A stretch of DNA of 64,000 nucleotides from Echinicola shivajiensis (lineage in GTDB: Bacteria > Bacteroidota > Bacteroidia > Cytophagales > Cyclobacteriaceae), in contig NZ_JAHHZM010000001.1 in the NCBI RefSeq assembly GCF_018642165.1, positions 620,001 to 684,000 on the forward strand, in the 5' to 3' direction. Position 1 is the stretch's first letter, and every line of letters starts with the position of its first letter. Below the pieces are notes generated by a model. The model did no database searches. It saw only the letters and a program-made list of their open reading frames with translations, and had not been told where the DNA came from. Positions 17,868 to 25,790 of the stretch are shown here, in pieces. Both the position numbers and the translations under genes were made by a program.

Positions 17868-19163
17868 ATGCTAAAAAAACATCTCATTCTATTTTTCAGT
17901 CTTCTACTTGGCTCACAGTTTATTTTTGCCCAGCATGCCAAAAAGGACATCAAGGGATTGGAGCAAAAGCTTGGCGAAAACTCCTTCTTTGCCAAGCACC
18001 AAACTGGATTCATGCTTTATGATTTGGATGAGCAAGAAGTGGTTTTTGAAAAGAACAGTCACCTAAGTTTCATACCTGCCTCCACCACCAAACTCTTCAC
18101 CTTTTATGCTGCCCTAATGACCTTGGGAGATAGCACCAAAAGGCTCCGCTACCAGACCAGGGGCAATGATATCATCATCTGGGGCACAGGAGATCCTTCT
18201 TGGGAATACCCCCATTTGCCCGATGTGCAGATGAAAGCATTCTTTGCCCCTTATGACAAAGTTTATTTTTCGGACCAAAACTGGGAGGATACTGCTTTTG
18301 GCTATGGCTGGCAATGGGATGATTATTATTATTCCTACTCCGCAGAAAGGTCTTCTTTACCTATTTATGGAAACCTGATTACCGTTAAGAACAAAAATCG
18401 TCAGCCACAGATCAAACCTCAGTTTTTTGCCAACAATATCAATATCACCCAAAAGGAAATCAAAGATGTGGAGAGGGATTTTCACAGCAATAACTTCTAC
18501 TATAATCCCAACACCTATTCAAAGTTGGAATCCAAGGTTCCCTTTATGACTTCCACCGAAACTTTTGCCTTGCTTGCGGGCCAAAACCTGGACAAAAAGA
18601 TCATCCCCAGCAAAGAGCCTCTTCCTGAGGAACACTATATTTTGAAAGGGATTCCCTTGGACAGCATCTACAGGGAGATGCTTTGGGAAAGCGATAATTT
18701 CCTAGCCGAGCAACTCTTGCTGATGGTTTCCGACGAACTCCTGCATGAACTCAACAGCACCGCTGCCATTGACAGTATCAAGCACAGTTTCCTTTTTGAC
18801 CTACCTGATGAACCACAATGGGTGGATGGTTCCGGACTTTCCAGGCATAATTTGTTCTCGCCTAGGACCATGGTATCCTTGGTCCAAAAGATCTATCAAA
18901 TCGTCCCGGACAGCACCTTGTTTCGTTTATTACCGCAAGGAGGAAAAACAGGCACCTTAAAAAATTACTATCAAGCGCCAAGCCCCTATATCTTTGCCAA
19001 AACTGGTACCATGAGCAATAACCATAGCTTGGCCGGATATATCAGAACCAGGGACAATAAGCTGTATGCCTTCGCCTTTATGAACAATAATTATCCATAT
19101 AAGGCCAAGGAAGTCATCAGAGAGATGGAGAAGGTGATGTTGTATATCCGTGATAATTTTTAA
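17868..19163 (+). CDS. dacB: D-alanyl-D-alanine carboxypeptidase, PBP4 / S13 type
   Basis: 431 residues with a signal peptide (ILFFSLLLGSQFIFAQ). The penicillin-binding motifs are present: SxxK as S72-T-T-K75 (IPASTTKLF), SxN in WESDNFLAEQ, and KTG in FAKTGTMSNNHSLAGY. This is the class C PBP4 fold, which trims or cleaves peptidoglycan cross-links in the periplasm. The insert between SxxK and SxN is shorter than in E. coli PBP4. Transcribed alone; the next 970 bases are repeats. Confidence 0.93.
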   Translation: MLKKHLILFFSLLLGSQFIFAQHAKKDIKGLEQKLGENSFFAKHQTGFMLYDLDEQEVVFEKNSHLSFIPASTTKLFTFYAALMTLGDSTKRLRYQTRGNDIIIWGTGDPSWEYPHLPDVQMKAFFAPYDKVYFSDQNWEDTAFGYGWQWDDYYYSYSAERSSLPIYGNLITVKNKNRQPQIKPQFFANNINITQKEIKDVERDFHSNNFYYNPNTYSKLESKVPFMTSTETFALLAGQNLDKKIIPSKEPLPEEHYILKGIPLDSIYREMLWESDNFLAEQLLLMVSDELLHELNSTAAIDSIKHSFLFDLPDEPQWVDGSGLSRHNLFSPRTMVSLVQKIYQIVPDSTLFRLLPQGGKTGTLKNYYQAPSPYIFAKTGTMSNNHSLAGYIRTRDNKLYAFAFMNNNYPYKAKEVIREMEKVMLYIRDNF

Positions 19164-19267
19164 CCACAAAACAGCTAATCATCACCTGTCAATTAATTAG
19201 ATAATAATATGACCATGAATAGATTAAAACCATAATTACTCTTTCTATCCAAAGAACAAACACAAAC

Positions 19268-19990
19268 CTTAATGACCCTTAATTCCTTAATGGTTAAAAA
19301 AACGAAACCATGAAGATATGAAGGTATTAAGATCATTAAGTACTCTGACCCAAAATCAACCAACCCCTTAATGCACCTTAATGGTTATAAAATCCAGCAA
19401 TCATAAAGAGATTAAGATCATTAAACTCCCTTCCCCCCTTAATGACCCTTAATTCCTTAATGGTTAAAAAAACAAAAACCATGAAGATATGAAGGTATTA
19501 AGATCATGAAGCACTCTGACCCAAAATCACCCACCCCTAATGCACCTTAATGGTTATAAAACCCAGCTATCATAAAGAGATTAGGGTCATTAAACTCCCT
19601 CCTCCCCTTAATGCCCCTTAACTCCTTAATGGTTAAAAAATCAAAACCATGAAGATATGAAGGTATTAAGATCATTAAGTACTCTAACCCAAAATCAACC
19701 AACCCCTAATGCACCTTAATGCCACAATGGTTATAAAACCCAGCTATCATAAAGAGATTAAGGTCATTAAACTCCCTTCCCCCCTTAATGACCCTTAATT
19801 CCTTAATGGTTAAAAAATCAAAACCATGAAGATATGAAGGTATTAAGATCATTAAGTACTCTAACCCAAAATCAACCAACCCCTAATGCACCTTAATGCC
19901 ACAATGGTTATAAAACCCAGCTATCATAAAGAGATTAAGGTCATTAAACTCCCTTCCCCCCTTAATGACCCTTAATTCCTTAATGGTTAT
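19268..19990. repeat. tandem repeat block, about 4 units of 169-177 bp
   Basis: Units start at 19268, 19438, 19607 and 19784, each with CTTAATGACCCTTAATTCC or a near variant, and a partial fifth starts at 19961. Spacing is 170, 169, 177 and 177. Units 3 and 4 share an 8-base insertion (GCCACAAT) and are almost identical, so they are recent copies. Each unit holds two imperfect inverted repeats built from the same theme, for example ATTAAGGTCATTAA (19934-19947) against TTAATGACCCTTAAT (19962-19976). The surrounding gap 19164-20137 contains no convincing gene. Confidence 0.93.
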
Positions 19991-20137
19991 TAATGGTTAA
20001 TTTTTACTTTTTGATTTAAGCATAGCAATAATAAGTAAACATGTAGGGATAAATGGACATTAATTGTTACGCTTCATTTTCTTAACTCCTTAATGATTGT
20101 ATATTTAACGTTTTGGATCCTTTCAAAAACCACCTAG

Positions 20138-21193
20138 ATGAATAAAAGAACATTTATCAAAGCCTTGGGATTGGGCGCAGGCCTCTCCCCCATGATGGCT
20201 TTCAAAAACGATATAATAGCCGCATCAACTGAAGAGGATAAAAAAACCTTGCTTCCAGAACCCTTAAAAAAAGGTGATTTGGTGGGCTTGGTGAGTCCTT
20301 CCTCAGCCAGCAATGATGAGATCTTATTCCAGTTTGCCCAAGAGACCTTGGAAGCCTTGGGCTTCAGAGTGCTCAGGGGAGAACACCTAAGCAGCCGCAG
20401 AGGACATTTGGCCGGAACCGATGAGGAAAGAGCAGGCGATATAAACGCCATGTTCAAGAACAAGGATGTCAAGGGCATCATTTGTATCCGTGGTGGTTCG
20501 GGAGCAGCCCGCATCTTAGCCCTTTTGGATTATAAGATGATCAGAAAAAATCCAAAACCTATCCTGGGCTACAGTGATATCACCGCCCTTCACAATGCCA
20601 TTTATGCACAAACTGGGCTGATCACCTTCCACGGCCCCAATGCCACTGGCAGCTGGAACAGCTTCAATGTGAAGCAATTTGAGCAAATGTTCTTTGAGCA
20701 AAAACTGGTGAAATTTGAAAATGAACAGGAAAAAGGAGATGACCTGATCGTCAAAAAGAACAGGATACAGACCATTCATCCAGGCAAAGCTGAAGGGATC
20801 ATTGTAGGTGGTAACCTTACCGTGCTAACGGCCTTGGCTGGTTCTCCTTACCTTCCCGATTTCAAAAACAAAATCCTCTTTTTGGAGGATGTGGGGGAAG
20901 ACCCTTACCGTATTGACAGGATGATGAGCACCCTGATGCTGATGGGCGCTTTGGATGAAATCAAGGGATTTATCTTCGGCCAATGCTCGGATTGCGATCC
21001 TTCTGGGGGCTTTGGCTCGCTGACCATCTGGCAGATCTTACAGGACTATATCCAACCACTCGAGATTCCTGCCTATCGAGGGGCAATGATCGGTCATGTG
21101 AGCAAGCAGTTTATTGTTCCCATTGGGGCAAAGGTCAGCATGGATGCCGATGCAGGCACCTTCGAACTAAAGGAAAAAGTCTTTGCATCCTAG
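20138..21193 (+). CDS. ldcA: LD-carboxypeptidase, S66 family
   Basis: 351 residues. S66 peptidases remove the terminal D-Ala from muropeptide tetrapeptides (LdcA) or cleave related amide bonds (MccF). Seen: catalytic Ser146 in GYSDITALH, the motif IICIRGGSGAARIL, GGNLTVLTALAGSPY, LFLEDVGEDPYRIDRM with the likely Glu, and the His in GHVSKQ. The N-terminus NKRTFIKALGLGAGL looks like a Tat-type signal with KR in place of RR, so export is likely. Isolated between the repeat block and a decayed region. Confidence 0.92.
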   Translation: MNKRTFIKALGLGAGLSPMMAFKNDIIAASTEEDKKTLLPEPLKKGDLVGLVSPSSASNDEILFQFAQETLEALGFRVLRGEHLSSRRGHLAGTDEERAGDINAMFKNKDVKGIICIRGGSGAARILALLDYKMIRKNPKPILGYSDITALHNAIYAQTGLITFHGPNATGSWNSFNVKQFEQMFFEQKLVKFENEQEKGDDLIVKKNRIQTIHPGKAEGIIVGGNLTVLTALAGSPYLPDFKNKILFLEDVGEDPYRIDRMMSTLMLMGALDEIKGFIFGQCSDCDPSGGFGSLTIWQILQDYIQPLEIPAYRGAMIGHVSKQFIVPIGAKVSMDADAGTFELKEKVFAS

Positions 21194-21408
21194 AACCATT
21201 TAAATCCCTCTATTCATTAATATTTAAATTAATCCGCCTTGCAGGTATTGGACGTAAAGAAATTAAAGAAGTGGGTAGGCAAAGAGGCAGGCATGTTTGA
21301 CGAATTACTGAACAAAATGGTGATTGGCGGCAATGCAGGAGGAGTTTGCCTGCATGAGTGCGGGCTTTAATTTTAGTCCAATAGATGCATAGCGGCGGGG
21401 TTTTTTGG

Positions 21409-21438
21409 TTACTTTTTTGACCTGCAGCAAAAAAGTAA
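21409..21438. repeat. 11-bp perfect inverted repeat hairpin downstream of ldcA
   Basis: TTACTTTTTTG and CAAAAAAGTAA flank an 8-base loop. It could be a bidirectional terminator, but the same kind of sequence occurs as dispersed intergenic repeats in other bacteria. The stretch 21240-21370 before it contains an unrecognised frame ending GGVCLHECGL that may be a gene fragment. Confidence 0.6.
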
Positions 21439-21469
21439 TAACGTATGAAATGATTTTAATATTAATAAT

Positions 21470-22252
21470 GTGCTAACACCAACAAATTCAATATTCGCCA
21501 GTACACCTAATAGAATTCGTTTTCTTTGGTCCTTCCTATTGGCATCACTTCTATTTTCCTGTACCACAAACCAACATCCCCAGCCCAATAAAATGACTAA
21601 TACCTCCACGAACAGCCCTATAGAAAACATGAAAAAAGATGGACTCAGCTACCTTGCCTTGGGAGATTCCTATACTATTGGTGAGGGCGTCAAGCCTAAT
21701 GAAAATTACCCCCATCAACTGGTCTCCATTTTGGAGGAATATGAATATGGCTTTGCCAGCCCAAAGATCATTGCCACCACCGGCTGGACCACCGATGAAC
21801 TCCAAAACGGCATCAGTGCTACCAATATCGAAGGAAACACCTATGATTTGGTCACCTTGCTGATCGGGGTAAACAACCAATACAGGGGCCGCACAGTGGA
21901 TAATTTCAAGGAGGAATTTTCAGCACTTTTAGATCAGGCAATTGAATTCGCTGGAGGAAGCCAAACAAAGGTCATTGTCATCTCCATTCCTGACTGGGGA
22001 GTCACTTCATTTGCCAGCCAGCAAAATGTCGACCAACAAAAAGTAGCCGAGGAAATCACCGCCTATAATGCTGCCAAGCAGCAAATCAGTAATTCCAGGG
22101 GAGTGCATTATCTGGACATCACCCAAGAGTACCGACAGATCGGTTCCTACCCCGAAAACCAAGCCGAAGACGGCCTCCACCCCAGCGGGAGGATATACAG
22201 TTCCTGGGCAAAAAGACTGGCCAACCTGATTAGGGAGGAAATCAGATTTTAG
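21470..22252 (+). CDS. SGNH/GDSL-type lipoprotein esterase
   Basis: 260 residues from a GTG at 21470. A lipoprotein signal (LWSFLLASLLFSC, Cys31) precedes an SGNH hydrolase domain: block I YLALGDSYTIGEG with Ser67, block III GVNNQYRG with Asn, and block V DGLHPSG with the Asp-His pair. All catalytic elements are therefore present. The family includes acyl esterases and lysophospholipases; the substrate is unknown. A palindromic terminator follows. Confidence 0.9.
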   Translation: MLTPTNSIFASTPNRIRFLWSFLLASLLFSCTTNQHPQPNKMTNTSTNSPIENMKKDGLSYLALGDSYTIGEGVKPNENYPHQLVSILEEYEYGFASPKIIATTGWTTDELQNGISATNIEGNTYDLVTLLIGVNNQYRGRTVDNFKEEFSALLDQAIEFAGGSQTKVIVISIPDWGVTSFASQQNVDQQKVAEEITAYNAAKQQISNSRGVHYLDITQEYRQIGSYPENQAEDGLHPSGRIYSSWAKRLANLIREEIRF

Positions 22253-22268
22253 GTTATAGGCATCAATT

Positions 22269-22291
22269 TACCCCAATTGGGGTATTTTTTT
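22269..22291 (+). terminator. intrinsic terminator after SGNH lipoprotein
   Basis: A perfect 16-base palindrome TACCCCAATTGGGGTA is followed by seven T, 16 bases after the stop codon. Confidence 0.8.
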
Positions 22292-22485
22292 GTTTAAGAG
22301 GAAATCCGTTGGAAGCCTAACTTTGACTACAGGAGACCAATATGACCTAAAGGTAGGGACTTGGGGGTAAAGGAGGCTGCATAGACCTACAGGACGCTAA
22401 CTCTTCTTACAGGACGAAATAAAATTTTGTGATTTCTCAGATTACATTTATAAATAACCAAATAATAATACAGAGACACTTTAGT

Positions 22486-22721
22486 TTTAGAATCCCTAAA
22501 CGCATCGGTTTTGGGGAAGTTGCTAAGGGTTTTAAGAAAATGAGTTAGCTCAAGTTGTGGAGGGACGAGCGTAAAGAAAACAGTCAGTGACTGTTTTTAG
22601 GGAGTAGCCAGCTTGCAGGGCAGGCACTCTCGTACGAGATAGCCCTCAAGCTAAAGAGCCAGTCAATATCGAGACCTAGATCCACTTATTGTTGAACCAG
22701 AGCTAGTGTTCCAAAATCAAA
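22486..22721 (+). pseudogene. structured intergenic DNA with decayed reading frame
   Basis: The 500-base gap 22253-22753 has no intact gene. One frame from 22486 reads protein-like (RIPKRIGFGEVAKGFKKMS, LKLWRDERKENSQ, SQLAGQALSYEIALKLKSQS) but is broken by TAG/TGA codons. The same stretch contains two hairpins: a 9-bp stem at 22578-22596 (AAACAGTCA / TGACTGTTT) and an 11-bp stem with one bulge at 22610-22652 (AGCTTGCAGGGC / GCCCTCAAGCT) enclosing the palindrome TCTCGTACGAGA. Either a dead gene or a dispersed structured repeat; unresolved. Confidence 0.35.
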
Positions 22722-22753
22722 TTGAATAAAAACGGTCCTGATCAAAACAGTGA

Positions 22754-23152
22754 TCAACTAGATTTACCTTCCAACCTATCCTTTACATATTCGATCTGAT
22801 GCTTTCCATGGGCCTTGGGTTGGCCATCCGCACCCAGGTTAACCATGATGATTTCATCTATGGTAATGATGGTTTCTCTGGTCATCTTGTTTCTCACCTC
22901 ACACTTCAGGGTAAGGGAGCTTTTCCCAAATTTCACCGGTTCTATCCCTATTTCCACGATATCATTTACTCGGGCCGAGGCCATAAAATTGATGGAGGAA
23001 ATGTATTTGGTGACGACATGCTTGTTTTCCAACTGGATAATCGCATATAGTGCGGCCTCTTCGTCTATCCAAGCCAATAGTCGTCCTCCGAACAAGGAGT
23101 CATTGGCATTGAGGTCTTCCGGCTTGATCCATTTTCTGGTGTGAAATCTCAT
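22754..23152 (-). CDS. acyl-CoA thioesterase, YciA/BACH-type hot-dog
   Basis: 132 residues. The hot-dog thioesterase pattern is clear: N-terminal IKPEDLNANDSLFGGRLLAWID with the catalytic Asn/Asp region (NxxxxxFGGxLLxWxD), then the strands KYISSINFMASARVNDIVEI and LTLKCEVRNKMTRETIITIDE. The family hydrolyses acyl-CoAs in the cytoplasm. No operon partners; both sides are repeat-bearing gaps. Confidence 0.92.
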   Translation of the reverse strand: MRFHTRKWIKPEDLNANDSLFGGRLLAWIDEEAALYAIIQLENKHVVTKYISSINFMASARVNDIVEIGIEPVKFGKSSLTLKCEVRNKMTRETIITIDEIIMVNLGADGQPKAHGKHQIEYVKDRLEGKSS

Positions 23153-23722
23153 ATTGTTTGCTTTTATGCTTCAACATCAATTATCAACTAATAATTTCAT
23201 CAATCGCTAATATGTATATTCACTAAGACACCAGTCCCTTTGAATAATAAGATATTCCGACAAAAAGCACATAGATCTATCAAAATTGATTAATTAAATC
23301 TGTGGAGATCCGTGGAATCCGTGAGAAATAAGATTATTGGTGTAAAAAAAAATAATCACAATCATTAATATTCATTGAATATACCATCCATTAAGACTTT
23401 CCACGTGTACCCTTTATTCCTTTCTGATTTCAAAAAACAATCAAGACCTCCCCTATGGATGCTCCCAGTCCTAGTATACCCCTAGTATAGGATACGTTTA
23501 CTTTTGGCTAAATTCTCAGAATCCATGGTATTTTACCAAGAAGGTATTATCGAATTTAAATACCCCATATGATAGCCCCTCAAAGTCTGAAAATAAAGAG
23601 GTTGGAAAAGATGCTTCCAATCCATTTCTGCTTGTGCACTTCGATCCCAATGAATATCTTAGTTGAGATTTTCAACCCTACGATTTCCTTGGCTATAAAC
23701 CTAGATAAGATCAACTAAAAAA
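23153..23722. other. intergenic region with dispersed repeat copy, no gene seen
   Basis: 570 bases without a convincing coding frame. It contains the dispersed repeat copy at 23296-23332 and a short tandem CCTAGTATA pair near 23470-23490. TACTTTTG at 23499-23506 fits a -7 box but has no partner -33 element and lies far from the next ATG. Confidence 0.6.
23296..23332 (+). repeat. dispersed repeat 'ATCCGTGGAATCCGTGAGA', copy 1
   Basis: AAATCTGTGGAGATCCGTGG followed by AATCCGTGAGAAATAAG: three imperfect 9-11-base subunits (TGTGGAGATC, CGTGGAATC, CGTGAGAAA). A related inverted pair lies at 25527-25613. Confidence 0.7.
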
Positions 23723-24157
23723 ATGAACAATAAAGCCATCAAACTCTTTTTGAGATTCGCCATCGCCTTAAGTTTTCTATCTGCCGTAGCTGACAGATTT
23801 GGCATCTGGCCTGAAGAAATTTCTGTCTGGGCTAACTGGAAAAATTTCTTGTCATATACCAAACTGATCAACCCATGGTTTCCAGACGCAATAATCCCGG
23901 CAATAGCTATATTAGCTACCATGGCCGAAATTATTCTAGGGCTTTGCCTGATCATTGGATTCAAAACTAAACTGGTGGCAAAAATGAGTGGATTTCTACT
24001 CTTGATATTTGCCCTATCCATGACTTTTTCGACCGGAATAAAAGGAGCATTTGATTATTCTGTTTTTAGTGCATCTGCTGGAGCTTTTGCTTTAAGCCTT
24101 ATGAAAGAGAAATATTTGGAATTGGACAATTTGATCAACAGACCTAAAGCGAAATAA
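23723..24157 (+). CDS. DoxX family membrane protein
   Basis: 144 residues with four predicted transmembrane helices and the DoxX pattern (LFLRFAIALSFLSAVADRFG, AIIPAIAILATMAEIILGLCL, FKTKLVAKMSGFLLLIFALS). Members are quinone- or redox-linked membrane proteins, but many have no known function. Followed after 6 bases by a DUF2200 gene, suggesting a two-gene operon. Confidence 0.88.
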   Translation: MNNKAIKLFLRFAIALSFLSAVADRFGIWPEEISVWANWKNFLSYTKLINPWFPDAIIPAIAILATMAEIILGLCLIIGFKTKLVAKMSGFLLLIFALSMTFSTGIKGAFDYSVFSASAGAFALSLMKEKYLELDNLINRPKAK

Positions 24158-24163
24158 TACACC

Positions 24164-24526
24164 ATGAAGGAAACAGCGGAACATAATGAAAGAATGGCAA
24201 AAATGACCTTTGCCTCTGTATATCCACATTATATTGCCAAGATAGAGAGGAAAGGAAGAACCAAAGAAGAGCTTCTCCAGGTGATAGAGTGGTTAACGGG
24301 ATTTGATGAGAACAGATTAGGTGAATTTATCGATCAAAAAGCCACTTTTGAGACCTTTTTTAAGGCAGCGGATTTAAATCCCAATGCCCATTTGATCAAA
24401 GGACTCATCTGCGGTTACCGAATTGAGGAAATTGAAAATCCCTTAACCCAACAAGTCCGGTATTTGGACAAGCTAGTTGATGAATTGGCAAAGGGCCGCA
24501 ACATGGAAAAGATTTTGAGACAATAG
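24164..24526 (+). CDS. DUF2200 domain protein
   Basis: 120 residues matching the DUF2200 pattern from near the start (RMAKMTFASVYPHYIAKIER, KGRTKEELLQVIEWLTGFD) through the GLICGYRIEEIENPL motif and a C-terminal helix. Cytoplasmic and of unknown function. It lies 6 bases after the DoxX gene. Confidence 0.92.
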   Translation: MKETAEHNERMAKMTFASVYPHYIAKIERKGRTKEELLQVIEWLTGFDENRLGEFIDQKATFETFFKAADLNPNAHLIKGLICGYRIEEIENPLTQQVRYLDKLVDELAKGRNMEKILRQ

Positions 24527-24622
24527 GTAAAGCCATTACAAAAAATGGAATCCATAAATAACTTTTTCTAACAAGAATTCCTTACTCTTAAAACTTCAAT
24601 TTTTCTAACTCCCTCAGACAAA

Positions 24623-24874
24623 ATGAAAAAGATCAATCTAATATTAATTTTTATGCTGTTATTTTCCCTTGAATGCTTCAGCCAACAAACAGGAATCCAA
24701 ACAATAAAAAGCACCGCCATAAGTGGTGGAATTGGGTTTGGAAGTGTTTTGGCCATTGTAGTTTCATGGGAAAGAAATAAATCTGTTTTACTGGCTTTAA
24801 TACATGGGATCTTCAGTTGGTTCTATGTTATTTACTTTGTGCTTACAAGAAAGCCTGATGAGAGACATGGTTAA
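24623..24874 (+). CDS. small membrane protein with signal sequence
   Basis: 83 residues: N-terminal hydrophobic signal (INLILIFMLLFSLECFSQ) and two further hydrophobic segments (AISGGIGFGSVLAIVVSW and LLALIHGIFSWFYVIYFVL), ending in a charged tail. Family not recognised. The small size and glycine-rich first helix suggest an integral membrane protein. It stands alone between DUF2200 and the SRPBCC gene. Confidence 0.7.
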   Translation: MKKINLILIFMLLFSLECFSQQTGIQTIKSTAISGGIGFGSVLAIVVSWERNKSVLLALIHGIFSWFYVIYFVLTRKPDERHG

Positions 24875-24940
24875 TAACTGAAAATTAAGCGATTGTGGAG
24901 GTGAAAATTAATTTTTAAATTAGGAAACAAAAGCCTCAAC

Positions 24941-25387
24941 ATGACCAATAACACTGTTAAACTGCACCGGGTTTTTGCCGCACCGGTAGAAAAAGTATTC
25001 AAGGCATTTACAGATCCCGACGCCATGGCTTCCTGGCTGCCTCCCTATGGATTTGTATGTAAAGTGCATAGTATGGACTTTAAGGTTGGTGGTACCTATA
25101 AAATGTCCTTTACCAACTTCAGCACAGGAAATGGGCATTCTTTTGGTGGGGAATATTTGGAGATAAGACCTAATGAACTTTTAAAATATACCGACCAATT
25201 TGATGATCCAAAGCTTCCGGGACAAATGATTACCACCATTGAATTCAAAAAAGTTTCCTGCGGCACAGAACTTTTCGCAACCCAGGAAGGAATCCCTGAT
25301 CTAATCCCTACAGAAATGTGCTATTTAGGCTGGCAAGAATCCCTGGATAAATTAAAACGTCTGGTGGAGCCTAATATTCCGGACTAG
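24941..25387 (+). CDS. SRPBCC (AHSA1/CalC-like) domain protein
   Basis: 148 residues of the START/SRPBCC fold, AHSA1 group: N-terminal VKLHRVFAAPVEKVFKAFTD, MASWLPPYGFVCKVHSMDFK, and the C-terminal helix GWQESLDKLKRLVEP. These proteins bind hydrophobic ligands or act in stress response; no specific ligand can be assigned. No partner gene is evident. Confidence 0.92.
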   Translation: MTNNTVKLHRVFAAPVEKVFKAFTDPDAMASWLPPYGFVCKVHSMDFKVGGTYKMSFTNFSTGNGHSFGGEYLEIRPNELLKYTDQFDDPKLPGQMITTIEFKKVSCGTELFATQEGIPDLIPTEMCYLGWQESLDKLKRLVEPNIPD

Positions 25388-25526
25388 TAATCTAGGAACA
25401 TTAATTTGCTATAGACTTTGGATATAACTTGCAACTTTAAACAACCTTTAACCAGCTTTTTTAAAGCATAGCTATTCTTTAAATGTATAAGCTATTATAT
25501 CAATACCTTTAAATCATTAAATAGTC

Positions 25527-25613
25527 TCTCATGGATTTCACAGATTTCCACGGAAGATCTTTATTTCCTTGCAAACCTGTCTTCTGCCAAGTAGATCCGA
25601 GGAATCCGTGAGA
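25527..25613. repeat. dispersed repeat, inverted pair (copies 2 and 3)
   Basis: The left arm (25527-25560) read in reverse is AGATCTTCCGTGGAAATCTG followed by TGAAATCCATGAGA. The right arm (25593-25613) is AGATCCGAGGAATCCGTGAGA. They are related to the copy at 23296-23332. The gap 25388-25790 otherwise holds no gene. Confidence 0.65.
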
Positions 25614-25790
25614 AATATACGCACAAGAATAAAGGAGTATAATCAGAATCATTTGCTTTAAAATTGATTAGCTTTAAACAGTTTACCAGCTAATACCACT
25701 TTGGAAAAGGCATTAAGTTATGCCATAGAGGAATCAACTTTTCATCTTTCGAATCTAATTATTCTTTTACCACCTGAGCACAAAAAAACC

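Noticed and set aside
19268-19990. CRISPR array
   Set aside because: The repeats are contiguous 170-177 bp units without unique spacers and without cas genes nearby.
25701-25790. Extension of the sheath gene to a TTG at 25701
   Set aside because: The ATG at 25791 gives the family N-terminus KTPGVYLNE; the upstream residues are not sheath-like.
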